From Chamaecyparis obtusa (Eukaryota > Streptophyta > Pinopsida > Cupressales > Cupressaceae), in NCBI GenBank assembly GCA_027943335.1, contig BSBK01001538.1:1207001-1271000 (forward strand): a stretch of 64,000 bases of DNA, given 5' to 3'. Shown piece by piece: positions 47,950-60,860 of the stretch. The stretch's first letter is position 1, and every line of letters begins with the position of its first letter. The notes below the pieces were generated by a model, which saw nothing but the letters and a program-made list of their open reading frames with translations, was not told the origin of the DNA and ran no database searches. Position numbers and translations under genes: made by a program.

Positions 47950-50900
47950 TTTATAGGAGGAAAGTGCCAAAGCTGAACAAGGACAACCTTACAATATGGA
48001 AAAGTTGAACGAGACTTCATATATCTGGAATTGGGAATTTTACTCTCACCCTATTGGATAATGGCTACTTAGCACCGCCTACTGGACCTTTGACTCTTGA
48101 TCAATTGAGAGATAGACATGAGCATAATATTACTATGATGGAGATTGCTATTGCTGTATTAGATGCTGAATTTGAAGATGTCAAGGATTGCCTTACCTCA
48201 AAGGAAATGTGGGATAAACTTTCTCGAGTCTATGGTGGTGATGTTAATGTTAAGAGAGCCTGAGCTGAAAGCCTAAGAGGTAGGTTTGACGATATGAAGA
48301 TGAAAGAAGGAGAAAATATTGTGCAGTATACAAACCAAATAAAGAAGGTAGTCAATGCTATTAGAGGATTTGGTGGTGTCATTGATGAAGATACAGTGGT
48401 AAGAAAAATTGTAAGGACCTTGCTGCCTGCTTATGCAATCAGAATATCAGCTATACATGAAATGAGGTCTGCACCTGACATCACTCTTACTTTTGATAGT
48501 CTTATTGGTAAGCTAACAACTTTTGAGTTAAACAATTTTGATAATAGTATTGTACCGTTTGTTGAGTCTTCTTTCATGACTTCTCTAAAGATTGGTAAAT
48601 CTAGCAATAGAAATAATAATGATGATAATGATAGTAACACTGATGATGATCTTGATGAACTTGAAGCTCTTATGGCCTGGAGGTTACCTAAAGGTAAAGG
48701 TAGATATAGAGGTAAATTACCTTTAGCATGTTTTAATTACAAAGAAGTTGGTTATATTGCTGTTAGATGCCCAAATAGGAAAGAAGATGATTGAAACAAA
48801 GATCGATCTACTATGGGAGGAGAAAAAATAGAAGTTACCAACACTACAACAGGGATAATCAAGACAACAATGATAAGGGAAAAAAGGTATGTTACATTGC
48901 TAAAGAGAATAATACTGATACTTACATAGATGATGATGTTGAAGTAGTATTTGTTGCAATGAAGGATGATTCTGAGGAAGAAGAAAGGTATGTAGAGACA
49001 ACACTCATTTCTAAAGTTAATAAAAATGATACATGGATCATTGATAGTGGCTGTACACATCACATGACTAGTGATGAAGAAAAGTTTGATCATCTTGAGC
49101 AATGTAATGGAGGATCAGTAAAAATGGGTAATGATACACCATGTATGGTTAGAGGAAAAGGATCTTTACTGATAAATGATAAAATCAAATATGATAATGC
49201 TTATTGGGTAGAAGGACTAAATTACAATTTGCTAAGTGTGGCACAACTTAACAACTCAGGTCACCGAGTAGCTTTTGAGAGCAAGAAGGTAAATATATTT
49301 GATGATGGAGGAAAACTTGTTGGAACAGGAGCACAATCCAAAGGTAACTTGTTTTATCTTGACAATGCTGAGTCTTCTCGTTTAATGATGAAAAATGAGG
49401 ATGCATGGTTATGGCATAAAAGGTTATGTCATGTAAACTTTGATAACATGATTAAGATTAGTAGAAAGAAAAAAGTTAGAGGTCTACCTAGCCTAACTAA
49501 ACTGGATCATGTTATGTGTCATCAATGTCAGAAAGGTAAGATGACAAAATATAGTTTTAAGAGTAAAGACTATTCAACAAAGAGAATCTTAGAGTTAGTT
49601 CACACAGACCTATGTGGTCCCATGAGAACTCAGAGCTACTATAGAGATAGATACTTCATTCTCTTTTTTGATGATTACACTAGATTGATGACTATAATGT
49701 TTTTAAAAGAGAAATCTAAGGCATTTAAGATGTTTAAATGGTATCAAGAAAAAGTAGAGAAAGAAAATGGGAAAGAAATGAAATGCTTGAGATCTGACAG
49801 AGGTGGTGAATTTATTTCTGATGACTTTACTAACTATTGTAATGAGCATGGCATAAAAAGATAGGTTTCTGCACCGAGAACACCTTAGCAAAATGAGATT
49901 GCTGAAAGAAGGAATAGATCAATTGTTAATTGTGTGAGAACATTGATGTTACAAAAGAATGTTTCTCAGACATACTAGAGAGAGGTAGTTAACATAGCTG
50001 TATATGTTCTGAACCAAGTACAATTGAAGAAGGACACAAACAAAACACCCTACGAGTTATGGTTTGGTCACAAACCGACTGTAAGTTACTTCATAATTTT
50101 TGGTAGGAAATGTTTTATTTTGAAAGATAATAGAAATGGAAAGTTTGAATCTAAAGGGGATGAAGGGATATTTCTTAGATATTCTACTAAAAGCAAAGCT
50201 TACAAGTGTCTGAATAAAGTTACTAATAAGATGATTGAAAGTGCCAATGTTAGAGTTGATGAATTTGATGATAAAAATGGTGAAGAAAGCACTAGGGAGC
50301 CAAAAGACTATGGTAGATTCACTTACATTGAACATCTAGAGTACCCACCGAAGCCACAGGCTAAGTCAACTGAGCATCAGGAAAACAACACCGAGGAATA
50401 GCAAAGGGAAATTGAGGATCAAGAAGGAGCTACTGAGCAAGAAAATGAACCTAAATAGGATGAACAACAAAGAAGAGATCAAGTACTAGCAATATTTGTC
50501 AGAAGACATCATCCTGAGAACCAAATCATTGGAGACAAGCACGCTGGCATGCTGACAAGAAGTAAGTTAAGACAAGGTACATGCTTAGTTTGTGAGTTTG
50601 AACCGAAAAATATCAAAGTTGCACTGGAGAATGATGAATGGATAAATGCAATGAATGAAGAGATAGAAAAAATTGGGAAAAACAAGACATGGACTTTAGT
50701 ACCTAGACCAAAAGATAAGAATGTTATCGGTACTAAATGGATTTTCAGGAATAAGCTGAATGAGAATGGAGAGGTTACAAGGAACAAAGATAGACTTGTA
50801 TGAAAGGGATATGCATAGGAGGAAGGTATAGATTATGGTCAAACTTTTGCACTTGTTGCTAGACTAGAGGGAGTTTGCATGTTACTTGCATATGCAACAC

Positions 50901-52137
50901 ATAAGAAGTTTAAAGTCTATCAAATGGATGCTAAATCTACTTTTCTAAATGGGATACTAGAGGAGGAGGTCTACATAGAACAACCAGAAGGGTTTGTTGA
51001 TCCAGATAAGAAAGACATGGTATGCAGACTACATAAAGCTTTATATGGTTTAAAGCAAGCACCAAGAGCCTGGTATGAAAGGCTGCATACTTATTTGTTA
51101 AGTATTGGTTTTGTTAGAACTAGTGAAAACAACAGTTTATATATGAAAGGAGAGTCTGATGACACTATTTTGATTGCTAAAATATTTGTGGATGATATAA
51201 TTTTTGGAGGACAAGATCATATCTACAAATCATTTGCTGATGAGATGAGAAAATAATTTGAAATGTCTATGTTTTGAGAGATTAAATTCTTTCTAGGCTT
51301 GTAGGTTATTCAACAGAATGATGGAGTTTTCATCACATAATCAAAGTACATAAAGGAAGTATTGAGAACATTTGGCATGGATGATGCTAAACTAGTTGGA
51401 ACACCAATGGTCACAGGCTGCAAACTGAATAAATATGATGAATCCACAAAGGTAAACCAGACATTGTACTGATCTATGATTGGTAAACTGATGTATGTAG
51501 TATAAAGTAGACCAGACATTGCACATGCAGTGGGGATTGTTGCTAGATTTTCTGCCAATCCAAAGGATTCACACATGGTTGCAGTAAAAATAATTTGAAA
51601 TACTTGAAGAAAATAGAGGAATATGGATTATGGTATCCTAAGGAAGGCAATTTTGAACTAAGAGTCTACATTGACGCATATTGGGTTGGAAATATAGATG
51701 ACATAAAGAGTACAACTGAAGGAGCATTTTTCTTTGGTGAAAGACTTGTTACTTGGACAAGTAAGAAACATCCTTGTATTTCTCACTCTACTACTAAAGC
51801 AGAATATGTTGTTGCTATTACAAACTGTTCAAACATTGCTCACATCAAACAAGTGTTGGAAGGGATGAATGAGGTAATCACTGAGCTAGTGATTATATAT
51901 TGTGACAACACTAGTGCAATAAATATTTCTAAAAATCTTGTAATGCACTCAAAGACTAAGCATATTTCTATTAAGTATCACTACTTAAGAGAACAAGTAC
52001 ATGAGAAGCAAGTCAAACTAGAATATGTTACATCAAAAGAGAAACTTGCTGATATTTTTACCAAACCTCTACCGAAGGATACTTTTGAATACTTGAGGAC
52101 TAGACTTGGGGTCTGTCCCTTGTCTACCGGTCACTAA
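47950..52137 (+). pseudogene. Element E gag-pol remnant
   Basis: Recognised pieces: gag (48054-48794) preceded by an in-frame TGA at 48006 where relatives have Trp; a knuckle CFNYKEVGYIAVRC near 48728-48770 that has lost the second Cys and the His, both to Tyr; protease IIDSGCTHHM near 49035-49070; pre-integrase LWHKRLCHVNFDNM; integrase FDDYTRL and RSDRGGEF; RT with [16 protein letters not shown] and FVDDIIF near 51185-51210; and RNase H ending [15 protein letters not shown] with TAA at 52137. Frameshifts lie near 48790 and 51590. Stops include TAG at the conserved Gln of KRQVSAPRTP and KGYAQEEG. No active product is expected. Confidence 0.87.
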
Positions 52138-52677
52138 TGTGATCTGGAGGTTGCATCAACCTAATATTATCAGAAGATCATTCATGTTGATGCAACACTG
52201 TTCACACTTTGGATTCTATTTAAGGTTGTGAAATATTTGAGGAACAAGTGGCATAACAATATACCAAGATACACTGTATGAACCAGACAACAGAGAGTCA
52301 CATGGCTAATGCAGAGTTATACACTTTATGTTTTTCTTTGGAATTGTTGTCAAAGGGAGAGATAAACAATATGACAAATCAAGAGATCACTAGAACATCT
52401 ATCTAAGGGAGAGATAATCTGAGAAAGTCAGGGAGAGTTTTGAAGATTTGTTGCTGAGAATAGAAGGAATCTAAGAGCTGGAAAGATCATATCTGCAGAG
52501 GAAAGTCTGCACTTGCAATGCTACTATGTAACGTAGTGATTAAACATATTAAATATCAAGCTAGGGAGAGCTTACCAAGCTACAACATTTGATTACATAG
52601 TTGTAGAATACATGTTTGGTATGTTTATGGTACATTTTCATATTGCTTGAGTTGCCATCAATGCCAAAGGGAGAGAT

Positions 52678-54185
52678 TGATGAACTACAACTGATTCAAT
52701 ACCTAGATGACTTGAAGATCAGTGATTAGAGATCACCAAGTACTGAAATGATATGTAAGATAATTAAATAAGTCATTATGTTGTCATTGATGTCAACTAG
52801 TTTTGACAATACTTATCATGATAGTTGCAAATATCTAAACATCTATAAAAGAGGAGAAAAGATGAAGAATTGAGATATCTACATAGAGAAAGATGGATAT
52901 GACAGATGAGGATAAGGAATACTCTTCGTAACTTATTGATGAGTCTATGAATTCATATTGTTGACTTGATTATGTTACATTAATCTGTTATGAAGCTGGA
53001 AGTAAAACTTAACAAAGTAGTGTGGTCGGTAAATGAAGCACTTCAGTATACACTGAGCCAGTGTAGTGTATACCAAGTGATAGTATTAACTGAGCTTGTG
53101 TTCATCGACACATTTCTTCGTTAACCGAGTATGGATGAAAGAACTAAATGTTTAGTTTAGCAGACAAAAATTGATGAGTTGGAATGTGTATGATTTCAAG
53201 GTTGAAGATAAAGTTTGTTATGAGATCCACGGCTAAAAAAATTCAAAGAAGATCTAAAGGATGGAATTGAAATGAGTTATTGACACATTTGTTGAGGAAG
53301 GTTTAAGAGGCAAAATCAATGAAGGAGATTAAGCGACAAAATTTGATGGATGAAAAGAAAATGGTTTACTTGTCTATATAAGAGACATTGATTTCATTTT
53401 TGAAACTATGCCAGAAGAAGGAGACTGTAGAGATATCACATGAACATAGCTTCATGCATGCTTGATCAGACTAGTTGAAGAAGAACCAAATTGCAGAACA
53501 ATACTGAGCATCAGAGAGTTTTTACCGAGGGACAATAAGCTATTGAATATTGAAGAATTGAATTGAAATATTGATCAGAAGATTTTTATGGGCTTAGAAT
53601 AGATCTAAACATCTGCAAAATCAAGTTGTATTGTAATTAGGTCACCTATTATTTCAGTTTAACCATTGTAATAGAAAAATCTCTTAACCGAGTGGGCTTA
53701 ACCATTTTGTGATTGCCGTATGTCATTCATAGAATGTACATTGTTATCCTATCAACCCCATAGTGAATGTTGGTTGGATGATAACTATTAGTCTTAAATC
53801 CTCTAGCAAGGTCACACCTTATAGTGTGTTTTGTAACCTTTAACATGGTTGGCTCTTCACCGAGCTCACTTCAGAAGAGTGAAAAATATTTTGGGTTACC
53901 AGTCCCATGTGGGTTTTCCCTTTACAGGGTTTCCATGTTAAATCTTTGTGTTATGTGTTTCTATGATGAATGGCTGGTTATCATACTTTACATATTGCAT
54001 ATTTGATTTGGTTGGTAATCACAGTGAGTAATTAATTGGTAATCAGTAAAGGCACAGACAATTTAGTATTCTATGTTACTGAGCTGCAGATATTTGCTGA
54101 ATTTGTTTTAAGTGATACATTTTTTAATTGGGACTATTGGATAAATGATCTAACTGATTCACCCCCCCTCTCAGTTATTCTAACA
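52678..54185 (+). repeat. Element E 3' LTR (1508 bp)
   Basis: Direct partner of 46380-47882. It has a TATA box at 53375-53382 and a C-run of 7 at 54162-54168. Confidence 0.92.
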
Positions 54186-54190
54186 TCGTG

Positions 54191-54776
54191 ATCATCCAGA
54201 TCATCATAGGTAATCATTAAATGTCAATTTAATCCTTATTTAATAAATTTTCCTTGCTTGGTGTTATTCTTTTAGAATTTTGATTACATTGGTCGGTGCC
54301 TAAACCTTTCTTTGTTGTTCGGTGTCTTGAGTTCCTTTCACTTTACCAAGTGATCTTTCCTTTTACCTTTACCTTACCAAGTGACTTTTCCTTCTCAGTA
54401 GCCAAAATAACTTAACTTATTGAATTGTCAAATGTTCATCATCATGCTTTATCGACTTAACATAATCATATGTTTGGTAGAAACCAATTATATCAACATA
54501 ATCTAATAATTGTCTAATTTGTATCAGTTTCCCATTTAATTTCTACACCTTCTCAACTTCTCATTTCTTCTTCTCCTTAACTCATTCATCTTATATCATT
54601 ATCGAATGATATGGCAACATAATATAAATCAGAAATCAATTGTTTGACATCAATGACAAGATAATAATTGATCTAACCTTTCTACTATCATCATGTGTTC
54701 CTCTGATCTTGGTCAGTCTTCATCATCAACTCCATCAAATAATCAATCTTCAACATTACTATCAGTTATGGTAACA
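54191..54776 (-). repeat. Element B 5' LTR, third fragment
   Basis: It continues B's right LTR after element E (atcatccagatcatcatagg) to GGTAACA, followed by the duplication aaagt. It corresponds to about 16044-16394 plus 23356-23573 of the left LTR. Confidence 0.85.
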
Positions 54777-54781
54777 AAAGT

Positions 54782-55754
54782 GAACCACAAAGCTATGAAA
54801 CTATGTAAAATCTACTCCTAATCACACCAACAATACCATCAAAATGAAATGCATAAAATATAAAATAAGCAAATTAATCCTTTGATGAAGCCTAAATGTT
54901 GCTCTCAAAAAGATGAGTGTGCAAAATGATGAAAAAAAAATGGATAAATCAACAAAATAAGGATGAGAATACTCGAAAAATGTGGTTCCAAGAATTGACA
55001 GAAAATGAGAGGCCAATTTATAGAATTTTGGAACTCAAATTGATGGATGAGATCAAAGCTCAATTGATGGTCAGGATTAAATGAGAGGACACGTTAAGTG
55101 ATGAAAAATTAGAAATTGTATTTCCAAGTGAATTAGAAAATAGAAATAACATAGAGTTAAGTGAAAATAAATATTGGAAATATTTATTTTCAACAGAAAA
55201 TGACATTTGCAAGTGGAGGACAAAATAGAAACATGATAGAGTTAAAAAGAAATTAGTAAGTGGGAGTTAGAAGTGGAGAGAAAAGTGGAAGGTGGAAGAG
55301 TTATAAGTGAAGACCAGGGATTTTTTTAGTGGTGATTATTTGCCAATTGACGAATATGTCCCGATCGGCAGATCAAAATTGGCAAAAAAAATGGTCATAT
55401 ACTGGTTGACCGGTTCACCCTGATTTTATAAAATGCTCATATAGTGGTTGACCGGTTCACCACTATTTTTACATAATTTTCCTAACGTAGTCAGGTTCTT
55501 CACCCATATTTCTATTTACTATTTTACTCTTATTTGCCACAGATTAAATTTGGTGTATTTATCGAGGATCAACATTCACCAATGGCCCATTGTCTGAAGT
55601 AAACTTTTTATTTGCACTAGGACCCAATTCACCATGCATCATACATAATCATGTCCCAAATTACTACCCTATTCACCTAGTTAATTATTTGAAATTACAC
55701 GGGGTTCACCAAATATTAGTTGTTATCATAAGCAACTGTCAGCCCCTTTGCTAA
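54782..55754. other. Intergenic DNA, unrecognised
   Basis: No gene found. A unit tggttgaccggttcacc is repeated at about 55390-55465, and single ttcacc boxes recur to about 55710. Its left edge continues the sequence that lay at 15000-15122 before B inserted. Confidence 0.5.
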
Positions 55755-55960
55755 AATGGACGATGGAGATTATGAGGTAAAATCTGATGGCTGATATGAA
55801 AATAGTTTACTTGTAGTTGTCTATTTAAGAGATATGAGTTTCATTATTGAAACATGCTAGAGAGAAGGAGACTTCAAGAGATTTAGTTGATTTTGAGCTC
55901 ACAACTATGATCAGTATCGAACAACTACCAGTCTGTAGTATCTTATTCATGTAAAATTTT
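55755..55960 (+). repeat. Remnant related to the LTR of element E
   Basis: Text such as tgaaaatagtttacttg, taagagatatgagtttcatt and gagaaggagact parallels 47050-47140 of E's LTR in the same order. It is strongly diverged and has no partner nearby, so it is an old solo or truncated copy. Confidence 0.5.
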
Positions 55961-56079
55961 ATTGCAACCATAATTTGTTGGAGATGTCACAGTCAAAGTT
56001 AAATAGGAAGAGGACTATTGAAGGTGGAGATTTCCAAGAGAGGCCAATGAAATGCTAAAATATATCTTCATACTTTGGC

Positions 56080-58598
56080 GTGGGCAGACACAATAGTGTT
56101 GGTCAAAGTGAGGAAGGTACATCATTAGAGGAACCTATACAATTTGAAGGTTCTCAACCTACACAGGAGTCTAATGAAAAAATTAGGGAGCCTAATAAAT
56201 CTGGTGACGAAGTTGTTGAACCTAACATATCTGATGAAGATGACCTTGAAGAAGAATTTCAAGTAAATAACCAGTACTAGGATGAATCGATCGACTTCGA
56301 TGATGATGATGGTTCAATTAACAGTAACACTAAAGGGAGAGGAAAATCAAAAGAAAAAATTGATCATCAATGGGAGATGTCAAGGAGATTTAAATTTGAT
56401 TGGGCGGAAAAGTATCCATTCATTGAACCTGTGGACAATCCAATTATAGGTGAGCCACTAGTAGAATGCAGATGTACAATTTGTAGTTGGAAGTATAAAA
56501 AGGAAAAGCAGTTGTAGCTTAAACTAGACACCATAGAGAAACATGTTGGTAAGGTTTACGAAACCTCAACTGTTGATGGAAAGGAAATAAAAGTGGTAAG
56601 ATATAAAACAAAGGAGAAATGTTAACATAAAAGGAATGCTGAGGAATATTATTTGTTTCAAAAATTTAAGATGAAGCCTGGTGAAGTTCAAGGTTCTATT
56701 AATGCTATTTTTGCAAAAGCAAGTGAAGTAGAAGAACACGAAAAAGCTATTCAATTAAGTAATGTTTTCCATATTTTGAGCAGAGGGCATCCAATGATAG
56801 ACTATCCTGAAATGAGTGGTTTGTTACACTTTCTGAAAGTTCCTAACTATCCTGTCACTCATTGGTCAATAAACAGTGGATGGGAATTGGCAAGTTGTAT
56901 TGCCTAAGTTGAAATAGAGGATGTACAGAGAAAAATAAAAGAGTCAACCTTTATTGCATTGTCCTTAGACAAAGTTACGGCAATAGATAATATGTCGTGG
57001 GTATGCATGCATGTTTATACTATACAAAATAATGTCTGCCAACCACATCTACTAGCTATTGCAAAATTGAGGGACAATGTGACATCAGAAACTTTATTTC
57101 AATTAGTAAAGAGCCATTTAATTGAATATGGAGGTATGGATGAATTGACAATAGCGAAGAAGTTGATCTATGTTGGAGCTGATGGAGCTTTAGTAATGCA
57201 AGGTCAAAGGAATGGTCTTTGCACAAAGATGCAGGCTTCTTGTTCACCATATGTTTTTGGCATTCACTGTATGGCCCATAGGATGAATCCAAGTTCCCTT
57301 TAGTAAACAAGGTTGAAGACTTAGTAAGAGATTTGTACTCATATTTTTGTCGAAGTCCCAACATTTTAGGGAATTTCAACACTTTGCTGATGGAATTACC
57401 AATGGAAACAAGCTTCTTAAAGATGTTGATACCAGATGGATCTCTTTGGATGGACTAGCGCATCAAGTTTTTTTTGAATATAAATCTTTGATTGGACTGA
57501 TGTATGAAAATTAGGACAATGCAGAAAATCAAAGATGTGGTGACCTGCTTCAGAGGTTAAGCAATATAGAGACACTTTTGACTTTAGCATCTCTTCTTCC
57601 CATGCTAGAAGAAATGATGTTCATTATGGAAAAAGCCTAGCAAAGAGCCATGTATATTGCAAAATATGCTTACTTGCGTAAAATGTCATGCCAAGCCCTA
57701 GATAGTCTCTATCAAAATGACCTAAATTTATCTGATGAAAGATTTAATCACTGGTGGAAACTAACAGATTTGGACAATCCTAATAATTATTTAAAGATTG
57801 TTGAAAATGGGGATTTATGTGTTTGTGTAAGGGGATTTCAGATACCAATGTACTACAATGCCCCAAAGAAGCGAGCTACAAGAGTTACAAGGGAAGAGTT
57901 TATGAAGATCATCGAGTCTATAGGAAGTAATGCAAGGGACATAGTCTATAAAGTTTCCTCTGAAATAGGATCCCGATTCCCATATGAACAATTGCTTGAG
58001 GCCATGGAAATTGTGTTTCCTCAATATTGGACCTTAAACTCTAAGGAAGATTATTGTAATAGGCTGATGACTTTGATAAAGGAATTTTGCAAATCTGTAG
58101 AATTCAATGGAGTGACTATCAATGGAATTTTAGATGAGGGTCTTCTTAGACAACAATCAGGCACTTTTGCAAAGACTATGAAGCATCAATATCAATTAAT
58201 GCATAATCCACATGAAGAGGGATCAGCAACAAGGCTTTGGATAGAACTAAAATAGAGCACAATGTTGTGTGAAGAAATTTCAGAGTTCTTCAAGCTTGCT
58301 GATCTATGTCAAACCATCAAAGCTAAGAAACAAACTAGACAAGAATTTGGGATCATGCTTGAGGGTCTACACATCTAGGTATGATGTCAATACTTTTCCT
58401 TATAAAAAAGCAATGGAAATCTGGAAGAAAAGATGCAAAAGAAGAAGGTTGGGAAACACCATTAACCAATCTCCAATAGCAACTCTGAGTCAGACAAGTA
58501 CAGGTAGAGATGGGAGTCATAGAAGTGGAGGTCAAACTCAGAGTGAAGAAGACACAAATGAAAATGAAGATAACAATGAAGAAATTGGAATACCATAA
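56080..58598 (+). pseudogene. hAT-family transposase pseudogene
   Basis: Pieces at 56080-57303 share one frame and are broken by stops (TAG at 56278 and others). The frame then shifts near 57304-57360, and the later pieces lie at 57650-58255 and 58269-58598. Seen: a BED-like N-terminal segment with CRCTICSWKYKK and a downstream His (about 56460-56550); a transposase core with SLDKVTAIDNMSW, VGADGALVMQGQRNG and GIHCMAHRMNPS (about 56960-57295); KLLKDVDTRWISL near 57412-57450; and a C-terminal KLRNKLDKNLGSCLRVYTS that resembles the end of the hAT dimerisation domain. The preceding conserved part of that domain is missing or scrambled around 58260-58330. hAT transposases cut and paste DNA; this copy cannot. 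Terminal inverted repeats and an 8-bp duplication were not found. Confidence 0.7.
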
Positions 58599-58599
58599 T

Positions 58600-59040
58600 T
58601 GGATGATGATGATGATGTAGAGATGAATTGGAAAATTTAGGAAATTTCTGCTAAATTAGCAGTTTCAATCAATAGGTATTTTTTGAACTTATTAACTACT
58701 ATATCCTGTGGCTATCATTCAATGTTCATTTTAGAAAAGCAAGAATATATTATTACTGTAGAGTGTAGTTTTTAACTTTGTATCGTATCATCAATGATCA
58801 TTCATATTTGAATTTGAAATTCTTGAATGAAATTTTGTATTCCAATAGCATATAACAGAGTAAATCAACTAAGAATAACTGAATAAAATAGAGTAACTCA
58901 ACATACATTGAATTGGAAAACATGAAAATTAGATAGAGCACAATTTGTTTTGTATTCATTTGTAATATATTACAATTTACAGTAGTTTAATTTGTTTTGT
59001 ATTCATTTGCAATATATTACAATTTATAGTAGTTCAAAAT
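58600..59040. other. AT-rich spacer with a 47-bp tandem duplication
   Basis: Spacer between the hAT remnant and the coiled-coil frame. A unit beginning aatttgttttgtattcat is repeated at 58942 and 58989, exactly 47 bp apart, with a few changes. No gene. Confidence 0.7.
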
Positions 59041-60588
59041 TCAGAGCAATCTTTCTAGGCTAGTCCAAACATCCTCTGATGGTAGAACAATTTGGTTCAT
59101 AGTATAGTCACACTCCTACAACTTCGTTAGCAATTCATATTTGGAAGTGTGACTTGACAACATTGTTGCTTCTAAAACTCCATTCAAAGTTATCACTGGT
59201 CTGATGAAATCCATGAATGTATCAGGAGATATGTCTGTAGGAAGAAAGTGTAAATCAATATTTATTTTGTCATGCAACCTTATTTTGTAATTTTCTCTTC
59301 CAATGAAGTTATTTGCATCAAATCCCTTAGGCAAACCAAGACTTTCTATATTTGCTTTCATTTGTTCCATCTTTGTGATCTTCTGCTGAGCTTTGTCATC
59401 CAATTCTTGTGCTTCCTATAGCTTCTCACATTTTCAAATGATACTTGATAACTTTACTAAGGCATCAAGGCGGTTGCTAATTCCCTTGTTTGATAGATAA
59501 CTATCACTCTTACTATAAATTTGTTGCATAATATCTTTTTCTTTCTTTTCTTTCTTGAAAACATCCATGTTCTATTCAATGTTCTTATGGAGCTTCAAAT
59601 AACATACTCTCATACTTTGAAGCAATTCAAACCACTCATACAAGCTATTACACATCACCAATATTTGGCCCGAAATGTGTTCTTTTGCAATCTTCACTAA
59701 ATTATTATTAGTATTTGTTAAAGTTTGAATTGTAGTATTGGCCTTCTTTAGTTCTTCTACCATTTCTTCACAATTCATTTTCTCTTCCACTGCTTTGTGT
59801 TCCAAATGATTGGCTTTATTCTTCTGAGAGTCCAATTGCTTTTGCAATTCCTGGTTGGAGGCAACATTACTCTCCATAGTTTTAAATAACTTTTCTGAAC
59901 TGACTCTTTCTTCCTCTAGCGTTTTACTAATTTCTTCCAATTTTCCCCTTAGTTCCTTCAGCTCTGCCTGCTCCTGTTCCTTCACTACTACCTTTGCATG
60001 TTCCTACTCTGTATCTGCTGATGTAGAGGTTGATTTTTTAATCTTTTTTTGTAATTCTTTCAAAATGTTCTCTGAAGCTTTCCTCTTTGCTTTTTCATTG
60101 CCAATGTCTTCTTGTAACTTTTCTATATTTTTCTTGAGCTTGCTTTTCTCTCTTTCTAGCTTTAGTAGTGCATTGTAGACCACATGGTTTGTAGAATTTG
60201 ACACATTGATTTTGTCCACACTTTTAACTTTGGAAAAATCCATTTGGAGAGTGCTAACTTGAAATTCAGACAGATCTATCTGACTCTCTGGTGGGTTTCC
60301 ATCTTTATTTGATGGAATAACAACCATGAACTTTATCATGTCTCTTTTTGGGTCATATGTTGGTAAAACCCCATTGGATGCAGGTTGTTCCTGTACAGCT
60401 GCATTAAGGGCACTAGTCTTCATGGTCTTCTGTATTTCCTTATTCTTGGTTATTTTTTTTGCAAATTTATTATAGAAATCATTGAAATGAAAATCTGGTG
60501 TCACGATTGGGAAATATTTGGTTTGAGATTGAATAATGATGATTGAAAAGGTGGCGGATCTCGAAGAGTTAATTTGATTTGAAGGCAT
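59041..60588 (-). pseudogene. Coiled-coil protein frame of unknown family, with five in-frame stops
   Basis: From ATG 60588 (MPSNQINSSRSATF) one frame of 516 codons runs to TGA 59041-59043. It is interrupted by TAG at 60004, TAG at 59572, TGA at 59434, TAG at 59416 and TAG at 59116, with no frameshift. The N-terminal third is not recognised (KFMVVIPSNKDGNPPESQ). Residues about 135-320 are rich in Lys, Glu and Leu in heptad-like order (LEREKSKLKKNIEKLQED, ELRGKLEEISKTLEEE), so a long coiled coil is likely. The C-terminal part (LPKGFDANNFIGRENYK) is globular-looking. It is head to head with the plus-strand frame at 60861. I cannot name a family. It is either a pseudogene or, less likely, an expressed gene whose stops are edited or read through. 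Confidence 0.6.
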
Positions 60589-60860
60589 TTATTGCTTATC
60601 ACCACTTCGTATCAAAAAACCTATTAATACTCGCGTAATGGAGTATATTTCGCGCTTCAAGTGGCAACTAAAAATAGAAACTGGGTAAGTCATTTTTCCC
60701 TATTGTACACTGCGGGGTCTGGGCGCTGGAAGGGTGGTCTGGTCGAAGTGCAAAGCATACAGGTAGCTTCTTTCAAGCTCTACCTTCTCATTTTCGGTTA
60801 TTCCTTCAAATTCATTAGTTCAAGCAGTGAGCTGGTAGACTTTCATATTCTTAGGCAGGC
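60589..60860. promoter_or_regulatory. Shared 272-bp region between divergent frames
   Basis: This is the whole gap between the two opposed start codons. It is less AT-rich than nearby DNA in its right half (cactgcggggtctgggcgct) and holds CG-containing boxes such as tactcgcg and tttcgcgc. A bidirectional promoter is a reasonable inference from layout alone. No clear TATA box was chosen. Confidence 0.35.

Larger units (their letters stand above)
46380..54185 (+). mobile_element. Element E: copia LTR retrotransposon, degenerate
   Basis: LTRs lie at 46380-47882 and 52678-54185; both begin TGATGAACTACAA and end TTCTAACA. The flanking 5-mers are tcgtt (46375-46379) and tcgtg (54186-54190), a duplication with one change. 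The PBS TGGTATCAGAGC is at 47885-47896 and the polypurine tract AAAGGGAGAGAT at 52666-52677. It is the only element here in plus orientation and lies within B's 5' LTR. Its pol carries stops and at least two frameshifts. Confidence 0.92.
15128..54776 (-). mobile_element. Element B: old copia LTR retrotransposon holding four nested insertions
   Basis: The outer boundaries are set by a perfect 5-bp duplication aaagt at 15123-15127 and 54777-54781, and by LTR ends TGTTGGATTAC...GGTAACA. The left LTR is 15128-16394 plus 23356-23573, split by element A. The interior is 23574-23918 plus 34114-38357, split by element C. The right LTR is 38358-38385 plus 45492-46379 plus 54191-54776, split by elements D and E. 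Without the insertions the LTRs are about 1485 and 1502 bp, and B is about 7.6 kb. The coding strand is minus, so the right LTR is the 5' LTR. The PBS is at 38344-38355 and the polypurine tract (minus strand) at 23574-23587. B has the most frameshifts of the copia elements, which agrees with it being the host of the others. Confidence 0.88.
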
